DNA of 64,000 nucleotides from positions 3,384,694-3,448,693 of the forward strand of contig JAOVFP010000017.1 in the NCBI GenBank assembly GCA_025738555.1. The letters run 5' to 3'. Below the pieces are notes generated by a model. That model saw only the letters and a list, made by a program, of their open reading frames with translations, was not told where the DNA came from and did no database searches. This stretch comes from Cyathus striatus (Eukaryota > Basidiomycota > Agaricomycetes > Agaricales > Nidulariaceae). Of this stretch, positions 1 to 10,644 are shown piece after piece. Position numbers and translations under genes: made by a program. Position 1 is the first letter of the stretch. Each line of letters begins with the position of its first letter.

Positions 1-184
1 ATTTCATACAGCCCTCAAATTTCAAATTTCAAATTTACAACTTTCATCTCATTCATAATTATTTTATGACATTCTATCAGCATACTACCCAAGAGCACCT
101 ACTTTCTAGTCAGTTTCAGACGAATCTCCGGTCAGGGCTAAAGCAGCAGCATAGAAAGGTGACGGTGATCTCTCCCTGGCTCTC

Positions 185-1439
185 CTACCCTTCCGCGTCA
201 TTTCTGACATGATTCCACTCTGGATAAGCACTGCGTTGTCCAACAAATGAATGAACAGATGACTTACGTTCTCTTTGTTTGCTCCTCGATGCCCATTTCT
301 TCCACTCTCTTCTTCTGCCTTCTTCTCCTACTTCAATCCATCTCTTCATTTCTTTGGAAAGCTCAGGATCCGGAACAGCACACAATTTTACCACTTCTTT
401 GGCCCATTTCTCGAACTGCCTTCCGTCTCCTAGGACTGCATAGGTGTGCATTATCTCCTCCACGAAGATACTTTGCAGTCCATGAAGACCCTCCTGCTCA
501 ACCAGTTCCAGAGCTTCAAGATGTGAAGATATGACAGAGTCGTCGGGCCGACAAAGATCACGCAACCACTTGGGATATGAAACGTGCAATCCAAACCAAT
601 TTTGTAACTGTAGACGCGCGTTATCACTGTTCGAAATCATAGATTCGGGAAGTGTGCACCAAGGACAATCGCAAGTGAACCCATAGTTCTTCTGCAGAAA
701 GGCGATGCGTTTCGCCCTCGGCAGAGTAGGGTCGACATATGTGTTTGTAATTTCCTCTCCAGTCTTGATATCTCTAGATGCATAAAGTGAGGATGACAAC
801 GTTGCAGGATTCCATTTGTGGCTTGCATTTGGACCGCAGCTGAAAAATAGGATAGTTGGCAATTCCCAATAGATTTCTGAACAAGAAAATACTTACTTAC
901 CTGTGATTACATCTATTAATTTTTAAGAATATTCCCCCATATTCCCGTGCACTCATTTCCATGCTCATCATCTCCTTCGGGTATTCAAATTGCAGCGAGA
1001 GAGCATTTGTCCGTGCAATCCCTTCTACATGACTCGGACACTCTTCTTTCGGGCGGCAATTAACGAGCGTAAACATCTCTTCTCGTACAACCTCTGGTAG
1101 TTGAAAAGCAGCTTCATCGTAAGCGGTAGAATCATCAGGAAGAGGCTTGTTGGGCAAAATGACAACGGGGTGTTCGTTGATAATCAGTTCGCCAGCATTG
1201 ATATCCCTTACAGCGAACATCCCGGCGCCTTTGTATTCCGTCTGCTTGATCTCAAAACACGGATCGGCAGGATATGGTATAGCATCCAGACTCCTCGAAA
1301 GCAGGTCAACCATGGAAGGGTCAACGATGGTCGAAATTAAAGTTTCTCGAGTCGATGGAAGTGTGGACGTGAGGCGTATAGTGTAGAGGGTATATTTCTG
1401 AGATCCGTAGGTCCAGGTATGGTTTGAATTTGTGTTCAT
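185..1439 (-). CDS. SET-domain protein (SMYD-like lysine methyltransferase)
   Basis: A protein of about 397 aa in two exons (1439-901 and 839-185). Joining them across the GTAAGT...CAG intron (900-840) restores the SET signature NRCNHSCGPNA, which is split exactly by the intron. Upstream in exon 1 is a typical SET start (residues about 60-80, KQTEYKGAGMFAVRDINAGE, then ELIINEHPVV). After the signature come the GEEIT.TYVD motif that supplies the conserved tyrosine, and a post-SET cysteine cluster, FTCDCPWC. The family transfers methyl groups from SAM to lysines of histones or other proteins. No MYND finger is visible. The C-terminus is basic and helical (EEGRRREWKKWASRSKQRERK). A GTAAG at 268-264 could start one more small intron, so the last 25 or so residues are uncertain. 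The substrate cannot be inferred. Confidence 0.85.
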
Positions 1440-2053
1440 GATTGCTCCGGAGTTTGCGTTATCTTTGAAATGAAAAAAAAAGAAGGAATGCTTAGCTTGT
1501 TCAAAGCCAATGTTTACTTCGGGCGTACAGATGCAAGACGCAAGAAGGGAAAGTTAAATGATCATTGATATCTTGATCCTTATCATATCTGTAATTTAAG
1601 CGCCCATATATGTACCCCGTAAGTAAGTATGATCCGTTGATATGGCGCCTACTTGCAGCTGTAGCTGTTCACTTTGTCGTCAATTTATCGTAGTTGGGGG
1701 GAGAGTGATTATATATATAAGAGCACAATTTTTTACATATACTATACTTATACCTACTGTGGGTAGCATGAACCAATAATCAAAAGACATAAGGATGATT
1801 GATACTGAGATGATGCACCAACGATTAAACTTAGATAAATTACCTACATAAGTTGGCAAATATTTGGTATAAGATTAAAGATACAGAAAAGAAAAGAAAA
1901 GTGAGACGAGTCAGAATGTAGAAATAATTTATGAACCTAACAGTGCTAACACCGGACCAATCATTTTTCTCGGAAACTGTGATGGTATGTATAATGTGGA
2001 GCTCTATTCCAGGGAACCAGTGTACGTCGATCACCCGGTGTAGCATGACCATC
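1440..2053. other. Intergenic region with no gene seen
   Basis: AT-rich spacer between the 5' end of the SET gene and the 3' side of the next minus-strand gene. A TATATATATAA stretch lies near 1713-1723 and a poly-A run near 1472-1481. No ORF with coding character was recognised. Confidence 0.4.
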
Positions 2054-3926
2054 TTATGCAGGATAGCAGTGAGCGGGACGATATGGTTTCTGGCATTTAA
2101 ACCTTTTTTTCGGAGAAGACAACCGTCCAGGGGTTGTGTCTTGTAACTGTACCATACAAGACGATGTATGGGGTTCCCATCCATAGTATTCTGCACGGGA
2201 AGTAGACGTGTCTGTGAAATAGTTGTCTTTAAATTGCGAGGAGTGTGTTTTATTATCTGGGCAATATTGACCACTACTCAATGGAGGTGAAGGAAGTGGG
2301 CCATTGCATCGAGACTTGGATGCGTGACTTGATGAAATGGTATTCTCGCGGACAATACCATGACTTTGTGCAGGGAGTTGCTGAATTAATAATAAAACTG
2401 GCACGGAGGAACAGATCTTCGATATTTCCAGTACTACTGGGTGCTGTGTTGAGAAGGTTGTAAACATACTGCAAAGGCTCTCCTTGCTAGATGGTGCCAG
2501 TACCATATCGAGTGTCCGTATGGTCTTGTCTCCAGCTAGTACTTCCTGGAGCATAACGTGGTGGATATGCCTCGTGGTCGTGGACACGACTAGGTATTTG
2601 GAAAATGAAATTGGTATCTGTCAAGCAAGGTTAAACGGCATTTCGATTGGATGATCAGAAACATACTCGAACTGTTGTCCGTGTGGTGGGTATGATTATA
2701 GGAACCCTTTGTATATACTGATTTGCAATTATACGAATCAGAGATTGCGGCCTGGGCTGAATCAACTGCATTCGCAACAAATCCATGAGTAGAGGGAAGA
2801 TGTGATGGCATCGAAACATTATGGTAGCATGCAGTCCCCAAAGTTGTTGGGAACAAAGAACGTGAATACGATGGATTGGGTGAATAATTATGTTCTGAGA
2901 AACCAGGGATAACATTGGTTGGTGCCCGAGGAGGCCAACCAACTGTGTCGGTCTGCCAAGCCTGACTATGACACTTGTTGCGAAACGATAAGTTACTGTA
3001 TCTCCCAGAAGGTTTTTGATATGGGGTTTCATGATGTCTTCGCTGTAAATGGTATAATGGCTTTGGCACTTGGCCATGTTTGGGGATGGAAGATGAACGG
3101 GGTCTGTCCAGAAACACCCCTTCAACTGCCACTTTACGACACCATTGTTTAGGAGTTGGTAGATGAAAGGGAAGAAAAGAAGAAAAGAGATGAGGGGATG
3201 TTGTTCGTGACCAATGGGCCTAAGATAACGGATGCATCGATGATCGATGAACTCTTGTCTACGTCCCAGTGCTAATATTTGCGTACCTAGAGTATCACTT
3301 TTATAAGCAAGGATGGTTTGACTTCGGTGAACACGTCGGCGGTGCTCACCGCAAGCCACGGGACACGGCGTGTGTAAGGGGGAGTTGCCCAGGGAAAAGA
3401 AGAAAGGTGGGAGTCAAGGATAGTATCAAAAAGATCGTACTTGCAGAGTCCGCAAGGCCATAGTTTGATGCGAGCTTGTTTCGAACAAAGAACCGTACAC
3501 CAAGCAATACGAAGAGGCAACAAACATTGTACTTACATCTACCGCATCCTGATAAAAAGCACATTATCAGATGAAACCCGATATAAGTATCACAGCTATA
3601 GCGTCACACTTGGTGGTGTTATTTTCGCAGCAGATCAAGAAAGACTTCAAGAAGATACTTATCGCCACCACAGGAGGTAATTCAATAGATGACTTTCTAA
3701 AGTTAGCAGAAGGCTGAGCACTGGCTCGATCGGTATAGCCCGGGTTCCAACGCGCAACATGTGGCCATGGCCTAGCCAGTGAAACACGCTGATCATCGTC
3801 TCGACTCTGTCCAATAAGTACAAGAAGAGGAGTGCAAGTGCATAACATCAGAGTGCGTTTTGTAAGTTTCCAGCAAGAATAGATGTCTAGAACAACATGA
3901 TAAAACTGCACTCGACGGGGGTACAT
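2054..3926 (-). CDS. Hypothetical low-complexity protein, exon structure unresolved
   Basis: A set of overlapping open stretches on the minus strand reads as one multi-exon gene without a recognisable domain. The best stretches are about 3130-2665, rich in Ser, Pro, Tyr and His (for example GWPPRAPTNVIPGFSE and NYSPNPSYSRS), and 2587-2054, also Ser/Pro/Thr-rich and ending in KKRFKCQKPYRPAHCYPA. A plausible intron runs from GTATGT at about 2665 to TTGACAG at about 2620, but two reading frames fit downstream of it. Upstream, 3926-3567 is open (RPWPHVARWNPGYTDRASAQ), and a CT-rich tract near 3200-3150 could be a promoter instead. Composition suggests a disordered regulatory protein, but no DNA-binding motif is visible. 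Span, start and exons are all provisional. Confidence 0.3.
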
Positions 3927-4507
3927 CGAGTATTAAAACTTCAAACGTTCAAGTAATGATATTACGGGGAGTTGGCGGGGAGTGCAGAGAAGAATGGAGG
4001 AATTATCGGCACTTTGTAAAATGGATTGTAAGTAATGCTGAGTGATGCAAGTTCCTATCCTCGATTTGTTAAGCCTACAAAGATATCCAGCATAGATATC
4101 GAGTTGACTGCTAAGTTGCTGCAAAGACTGCAAGCGAAGTCAATGAAGGCAGTGGCGGAACGGCGAAGAAGTGAAGGCAACTCCGCCCACACCGAACAGT
4201 ACGTGAATAAATATCGACACACACATCATGAGACTCTGAGACTCTGAGATCAATCATCAGAGACATACTACATTGTACGACTCTCATTTTAGTTGGTTCT
4301 ACGTTGGTTCTATATTATTATTTACATAAGAATGCATAAGAAAGATCTATGTCATCAACCTGGCCATGACGGAAATTGGTTTGAAATAAGCCTGTCCGAC
4401 ATGCGGCACCAGTGCCAACTGGCTAGTGTTCTAAATTTGGCACTCGCCCGATTGCCTGTTCAAGCGCGACAACTCCTTCGCTTTGTACTACATCTCCCCT
4501 TCTAACC
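3927..4507. other. Intergenic region, likely divergent promoter
   Basis: Spacer between the unresolved minus-strand gene and dynactin p25. It contains a tandem GAGACTCTGA repeat near 4228-4247 and no convincing coding stretch. It should hold the dynactin p25 promoter. Confidence 0.4.
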
Positions 4508-5321
4508 ATGGAACCACCAATATACTACTCCAAGTCCGAATTCATCGAAACCGTATACGCTCTCTTTCTTCTATACATCACCTCTTCTCACGGCGCGTCT
4601 TTCCCTTAGGACACAGGCAACAAAGTCTCCCGTCGCGCAACTATCGCCGGGCCCCAGAACATCATCCTAGGCGGTAAAACTATAATATCAAGTGGGGCGA
4701 TAATCCGCGGGGACCTAAGACGTACAGGTCCAGGTCATGCTGTGGTGATTTCACTGGGGAGATATTGCTTGGTGGGTGAGGGATGTGTTATGCGGTCTGT
4801 AGTCCTTTCATCGTTGTTGATTGGATACTGATTCGTTCTCTGTTTTCATCTTCTTCTGAGTATAGGCCTCCGTATAAGACCTATCGGGGGAACTTTAATT
4901 ACTATCCTATGAAAATTGGAGACTATGTGCACATAGGTGCGAATACCGTCGTAGAAGCTGCCACCATCGGGAATCATGTCGAGATTGGCAAGAACTGTAT
5001 TATTGTACGCATTTTCTCCTATAAAACACGCGCATACCTATCTCATAGGGATTATCACGAAGGGAAAATTCACTATAATAAAAGACTGCGCCAAAATTGC
5101 CGACGGGACAGTTATACCCCCCAACACGGTTGTCCCTGCGTTAGCATTGTTCGCTGGGTCACCTGGTTGTTCTTTTACTTGACATATATGAAGCTATTCA
5201 GAACTAACATAAACTACCAGGACAGTTCATAGAAGATCTTCCTGAAACTACACAAGACATTGTAGAATCCCAAACAAAACAGTACTATACCCGATTTCAA
5301 CCTCTTGAAACGCGACCTTAG
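4508..5321 (+). CDS. DCTN5: Dynactin subunit 5 (p25)
   Basis: Five exons (4508-4552, 4610-4794, 4866-5004, 5063-5165, 5221-5321) total 573 nt, an exact 190 codons plus stop, matching the usual p25 length of about 180-190 aa. The product is a left-handed parallel beta-helix of hexapeptide repeats. The start [20 protein letters not shown] parallels animal p25 starts. It continues with repeats such as [38 protein letters not shown] and [20 protein letters not shown]. The tail [17 protein letters not shown] followed by YYTRFQPL also matches the family. p25 sits with p27, p62 and Arp11 at the pointed end of dynactin, where it adapts dynein to cargo such as early endosomes in hyphae. The acceptor of exon 4 (CGAAG at 5062) was chosen because it restores the repeat register. 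Donors GTCTGT and GTTGTT are non-consensus. Confidence 0.92.
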
Positions 5322-5679
5322 TACCGTCTTTCAGGCCTTGCCTTCATTTTTCTTTAATTTTTGGTTGCTTTGTTGAACTATGCATACTTCATGTATATTT
5401 ATTGCTGTTCGGTGAGTAATACTTTCAGATTGTATTAGAATGAATGTTATACCTACAAGTCAAGTCCTGATGTGCATTTCAATATGCTCGAATGGATATT
5501 TTGTCTCTGATTTTCTTACTGGCGTTCTAATCCTTATATTGTTAGTTCAGGTCAGACCATGCACAGAATCTATCTATCCTCCGTATAAATACACATATGT
5601 AATACCCATACATAGTACAAGTTGTCCATTAGTTAAGTCTGTACAATAAATGTTGAAGATTTCCACCGCCGTACCGAAG
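5322..5679. other. Convergent intergenic region (3' UTRs)
   Basis: About 360 bp between the ends of two convergent genes, AT-rich, with an AATAAA-like signal (caataaatg near 5644). No coding content was seen. Confidence 0.4.
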
Positions 5680-7370
5680 CTATGCAAATGAAATTGCGTA
5701 AAGCGAACCCAACCGATCTACAAGTGTAACCACACCCAGATGCTCATCCAACGAAATACCCTCAATATGTTTCGTCTCCACAGGGCACGGTAGCCCCAAA
5801 TCGTGAACTGTTGTCTGTTTCGTTATAGGGTAGAACCTGACGAGTTGGAGAAATGTCTCCTTGTTTCTTGTTACAACTAGTACCATGTCTTGTCCGCCAT
5901 GTGCCAGCTTGAACGGAAGCCAATCGGACCACTGCTGCAGCTCTCCGGAAATATGGAGAGTGGTTTCGGTCAATGGAAAGTGGGCCTTTGGATCTGATTG
6001 ACTGCTGGTTCTTTCACTATCATTGGAGATGCAGTATTTACTTTCCAGTTCTCTCCGCTCCTCCTCGATGTCCTTTTCCCTATCCAATCCCCAGAACTTG
6101 ATCAATATTCTAGGTCCCATGGGATCATTCACCGAGACGACTGACGCAGCGAGAATCCCATAGATCGGATCGGAACCTAGAATACCTTCCGGCAAGTAGC
6201 TAACTCCGGGGCCGACGGTATATTCTTCTGTGTAGCTATATCCCGGCTTGTCGACACAGAATAAAGTTTGAACAGACGACTCGTCGGTCCCGAAGGGAAG
6301 AAGCGAAAGCGGACAGCGATAATATCGTTTTTTGTCAGTTTGTTCAAAGAGGAGAAGCATGTTGGTCCGTGTAAAGACTACGTCGACCTGGGATTCAAAG
6401 TTCATTATGGTGCGCTGTCACTAACACGTTGAGTACTCTGCACAAGGGAAATAGGATGAAGTCCACTAACCCATGATGGTATATCAGTTATTATGATAGA
6501 ACACGCGCGAGATGAGGTGTTAAACGCGACTATTTCGAGCACGGCATCTTCGGTTGATAAGTCACTCCTTAGGACACCGAGAACGTCTTGATGGAGGAAT
6601 ATACGACAGTAGTGAAGGAGAGGCAAGTCGCATGATTGTTGGAAAGAAACTTCGAGTCGGACTTCGTTATCATCGTAGGATACAGTTACAATTATCAGTG
6701 CCAAGTCGCTTCTATCCAGTTTAATAATAAAGACTTGATTCAATAATTAAGACACGGATTAGGAGGAGAGAGACACTCACGAAGGAAGCCACAGCGCCTC
6801 AATGCCTGCCAGAAGGGCTCTTGAATACCTCCCCGGCTCGTCTCTCCCATGAGACGCCTCCAAAATTTCCTTGGCCACGAACACGGTATTGGAAACTTCG
6901 CTCCCTTTGAGGATATCCCAGCAGCACATGGTTCCCTCCTTAGGGGAATGCATAAGGCACAAGTGAGTGCCTGGGATTCGGAATATGATATCAAGCTTGG
7001 AAGGGAAGTTGATCGACTTGACGGAGCCATATATTCGTGGGGTCGGCTGGGACCAGTTTTGACTTAGGAGAAGGGTGCGGCGTGCTATGCGTATGAGGGC
7101 GGCGAGCGGGTATGAGGAAAGCAGGGTATGGGAGGGACATGCGATGGCGCGAGTGAGGCGTGTAGAGTAAAGGGCGTGGATCCAGACAACGCGGATGTTG
7201 GAGATGGCGCGGAGACGGGTGCAGACCTGGAGGATGATAAGGTTAGGTTACGTGTGAGACGGGATGGAAGAGGAGGAGAGACGAACGGAAGTGAGATGGA
7301 TTAGGGTCTGGAGGTCGCACTGGTATATAATAGAAATTAGAATGTCTTCGGGGAGCTCAGCTAGAAGCAT
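5680..7370 (-). CDS. F-box protein A with a possible beta-propeller-like C-terminal region
   Basis: The N-terminus (MLLAELPEDILISIIYQC followed by DLQTLIHLTSV) is a clear F-box (LPxDxLxxIxxxxxxxxL). The protein then runs through several short introns near 7270-7230, 6790-6760 and 6420-6400. The C-terminal 350 residues carry pieces resembling propeller blades: IIFRIPGTHLCLMH, MCCWDIL, then near the end GISLDEHLGVVTLVDRLGSL. The same arrangement (IPGTELYLFH..VVCWD and GLSLDDHRGVVTLLDTRGFL) occurs in the F-box gene at 10645-12259, so the two are paralogues. F-box proteins recruit substrates to SKP1-CUL1 ubiquitin ligases. The substrate is unknown, and this type is greatly expanded in Agaricomycetes. 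The gene converges on dynactin p25 and diverges from cullin-4. Exon borders are approximate. Confidence 0.75.
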
Positions 7371-7674
7371 GATGCATGAGTGCAAGGAAAGAGATATCGT
7401 GGATATGGGGAATAATGCAAATCGTAGCTGAGAGGAGTCATAGAACCTGGACAAGCGCTCATTCTGCCTCCGACCGTGTATCGTTCTGCACGTTATATTT
7501 ATACAATATTATTATAATATATAATCTATCATGTCTTCATTTCATCAATTATCTCGCAATTATCCTCAATATAAATTATAATCGAGTGTGCTGCAGCAGC
7601 TGAAACCATGCTTCACGTGCATCATATCACCCCCGTCCTCTCAGCCTTTCTCATCCCTCGTCTCGTCGTCCGAC
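7371..7674. promoter_or_regulatory. Divergent promoter of F-box A and cullin-4, with an upstream ATG
   Basis: An AT-rich 300-bp spacer between divergent starts, with a TATTATTATAATATATAAT stretch near 7506-7526. An ATG at 7608 opens a frame that overlaps and is out of register with the proposed cullin start at 7675, so it would act as an overlapping upstream ORF if transcribed. The promoter role is inferred from position only. Confidence 0.35.
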
Positions 7675-10601
7675 ATGACAAGCCTCGTTTCACTTTTAAC
7701 TCTCCCAAAGACCTCCAAAGGTCTCACTCAACTGCGCACCTCAGTGGTGCAAATCGATGATGGGTCGGCTTCTCCTCGCCACAAAGTAGCTCGGTTGCAC
7801 GCCGACTCTGATTCTGCTTCTGCTTCCAGATACAGGTCTGTGCCCAACAAGACCCCCGGCCCTATAACAATACACATCGACGGAGATTACGGTATAGTTG
7901 CGCTACCCATCATGTACAAAACAAAGTTGATCATCCCCCCGCAGTGAAAACACCCGTGGAAGGACGTGATCAGCTCGCACTCCTTCAACGATCTATTCGC
8001 GTTATTCTTGATAGGCAATCAACGACACCGCCTCCGTGGAGCTACGAAGCTATCTATTCTGCATGCCGCACAATTGTAACTGAAGTAGGCAGCGGGGAAG
8101 GACTCTACGGCACTCTGAAGATTGAAGTTGAGCGCTGCGTTGATCGCCTCGCAAAGGACCTGGCGGCTTGTACAAACACTGGTGTCCCACGCTTAACCTA
8201 TTTCATCGCGACGTCTAAGTGGTTTGGGAAGCAAGTCGTAAGTGATATCATCTTCGTTTTATCTCGGGCAGTTGATTGATGATGGGCAGGCTCTTCTCCA
8301 ATCACTCTTGACTTACTTAGACCAAGTATACGTTAAAGATACCAAAGGGCTGAAATCCATTCAGTATGTTTCATCTTTTATCCGTATCTTTTACTTTCTA
8401 ACATGTGCCGCTAGTAATCTGGCATTCCTCCAATTCAGCGTCCGCGTCTTCGAACACCCAACGATCGCCGAGAACCTAAGAGAAGATGTTAAAGATTGGG
8501 TAACATGGGAACGTACAATGAGGTCCTTTTGGTCTTTTATACACTTATAGGAGACGCTGACGTCTCCACTCTAGACTCGAACACGATCAGCAGAGACATC
8601 ATACCCAGTCTTGTCCAACAGCTGCATACCCACCAACAATATGCCCCTTTGAGCATTATTACGCCGAGATTACGCGTGCTTTCTACGAAGAAGAGTCTGC
8701 TGAGTTGGGGAAGTCACTCAGAGACCATCCTAAGGAGTTCCTTTCTCATGTCAAACAGAGAATCAAAGAAGAGAATCAGAGAAGTCAGGCAGTGCTACCT
8801 GTTGGTAGTTGGGCCTTTGTGAGGAAGGTCACCGAGCGGTCCTTGTGGAATAGTAGACTTGAGTGGGTTGGTGAAAGTAAGTCTCTTTCACGGCTTAGCT
8901 CCATCATCTACTTATCAATATACAGCTCTCGGTCCATATATGGACGAGAGGGATCTCGATAACTTGGATACCTTGTATTCCCTCTTCAGTCGGGTCGAAG
9001 GCACCAAGATTCTTTGTGATGTATTCAGAAAACACATTCGAGTACGAGTTATATAAGTCTCTACACGACCAGCTCTAACAATTCCACAGTTTTTAGTACA
9101 GAAAATTGTCGCCGACGAGAGCAAAGATGACGAAATGGTCCCTCGTCTTCTAGCCCTCAAAGCCTTTGTCGATAAAGCCATTGCTGCCGTCTTTGTTGAT
9201 GAGAAGCCTGCGGCTCCCAGCACAACCAACAACCACAACAATCACGGCGCATCCACCAGCACACCATGCAAAGTTCCAAACCAGGAGTTCATTTACGCCC
9301 TCACAGACGCATTCACCATGGGCTTCAAAGCGCGGCGCAACAAGCCTGCCGAGATGATCGCCAAACACCTGGATAAGCTCATGCGGAAGGGGCAGGGTGC
9401 GATGACTGATGTGGAGTTTGAGTCTATGTTGGACGCTGCGTTGGCGTTGTACCGGTTTACCGATGATAAAGACGTGTTTAGGACATTCTATCATCGTTCT
9501 CTTGCTAAACGGTTGTTGTTGGAGAAGAGCGCGTCAGACGATTTTGAGGCTGCGATGTTGAAGAAGCTGAAAGAGAGTGAGTTCGTTTATTCAGCGAGGA
9601 TTCTATGTAGCTGATTGGTATGCAGAGTATGATCCTGAATTTGGAATGGGAGAAGATATGTTCAAGGACCTTGCGCTATCGAGGGAGATGATGAAAGAGT
9701 ATCATTCCAAACTTGCCGAGGATGATCCTAGCAGGAAGTTGCATGTTATGGTGCTTCAGCGCAGCGCTTGGCCCTTTACGGTCAGAGATACTAGTATTGA
9801 TTTACCTCCGAATGTAAGCCATTTTCTTCGTACAAATTTCAACGCTGATATTCTTGTAGATGCAACATGAGCTATCGAAGTACGCAGCACAGTACAAAGA
9901 AAAGCATTCAGGGCACGTTCTGTACTGGGACCATGCGCTAGGCACCGCCACGCTTAAAGCGAGGTTCATAGAAGGTATAAAAGAGTTATCAGTCAGCTTG
10001 TACCAGGCAGTTGTGCTGCTTCTTTTCAACGAGTCGCCAGAAATGCCTTTCAAAGAAATCCTAGCTCAGACTAGAATGGGTAAGTGGCGTGACATTCTAA
10101 GGATCTGATACTAACCATGTGCAGAGGACGGAGAATTGCGACGGACACTACAAAGCCTAGCATGCGGGAAGAAGAAAGTACTGAAGAAATTCCCATCGGG
10201 ACGAAATGTGAATGATGATGACATGTTCAGGTTCAACGCGGATTTTGAAGACGAGCGAGCCAAAGTGCACATCAACTCTATTCAAGCCAAAGTATCGGTA
10301 CGACTCCTCTCTGTTTATTGCTTTCGTTTTACTCACCCCTCTGCAGCCCGAAGAATCTCGGCGCACGAATATATCAATTGAGGGAGACAGGAAACACTAC
10401 CTCGATGCTGCAATTGTACGGATTATGAAGGCCAAGAAGGAGCTCACGTATGAGCAGCTGAAGGCAGCTACGATCGATGCTGTAAAGAATCACTTTGTGC
10501 CGTCGGTTGATGTGATCAAGAAACGGATCGACTCGCTTGTGGAGAGCGATTATCTGGAGAGGAGCAAAGGAGATAGGAATAAATTTTTGTACGTGGCGTA
10601 G
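7675..10601 (+). CDS. CUL4: Cullin-4 (CRL4 ubiquitin ligase scaffold), with two reading-frame breaks
   Basis: A multi-exon cullin. Diagnostic segments are DLDNLDTLYSLFSRVEGTK, ARRNKPAEMIAKHLDKLMRKG (the NKPAE.IAK form fits CUL4 rather than CUL1 or CUL3), DDKDVFRTFYHRSLAKRLL, SVSLYQAVVLLLFNE and GELRRTLQSLACGKKKVL. The C-terminal neddylation winged helix has AIVRIMKAKKELTYEQL, with the acceptor lysine, and the end is DRNKFLYVA. CUL4 binds DDB1-DCAF substrate receptors at its N-terminus and RBX1 at its C-terminus. Clear introns are at 8236-8290, about 8363-8414, 9043-9090, 9576-9627, 9815-9860, 10080-10125 and 10299-10347. Between about 8488 and 8655 the frame changes twice without a good intron (see findings). 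The start at 7675 (MTSLVSLLTLPKTSKG) is the first ATG in frame with the exon. The gene overlaps nothing and ends 43 bp from convergent F-box B. Confidence 0.88.
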
Positions 10602-10644
10602 ATAATACACTACTCTACAACAATAAATATTACACATAAATATA

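Noticed and set aside
3440..3560. Two C-x2-C-K-Y-(D/N) motifs (GCGRCKYN and PCGLCKYD) suggesting a zinc finger
   Set aside because: They lie in different frames and overlap likely GTAAGT/GTACGA splice donors, so a finger cannot be supported.
9150..9494. Minus-strand ORF of 114 codons inside cullin-4
   Set aside because: It is antisense to conserved cullin exons; composition alone keeps it open.
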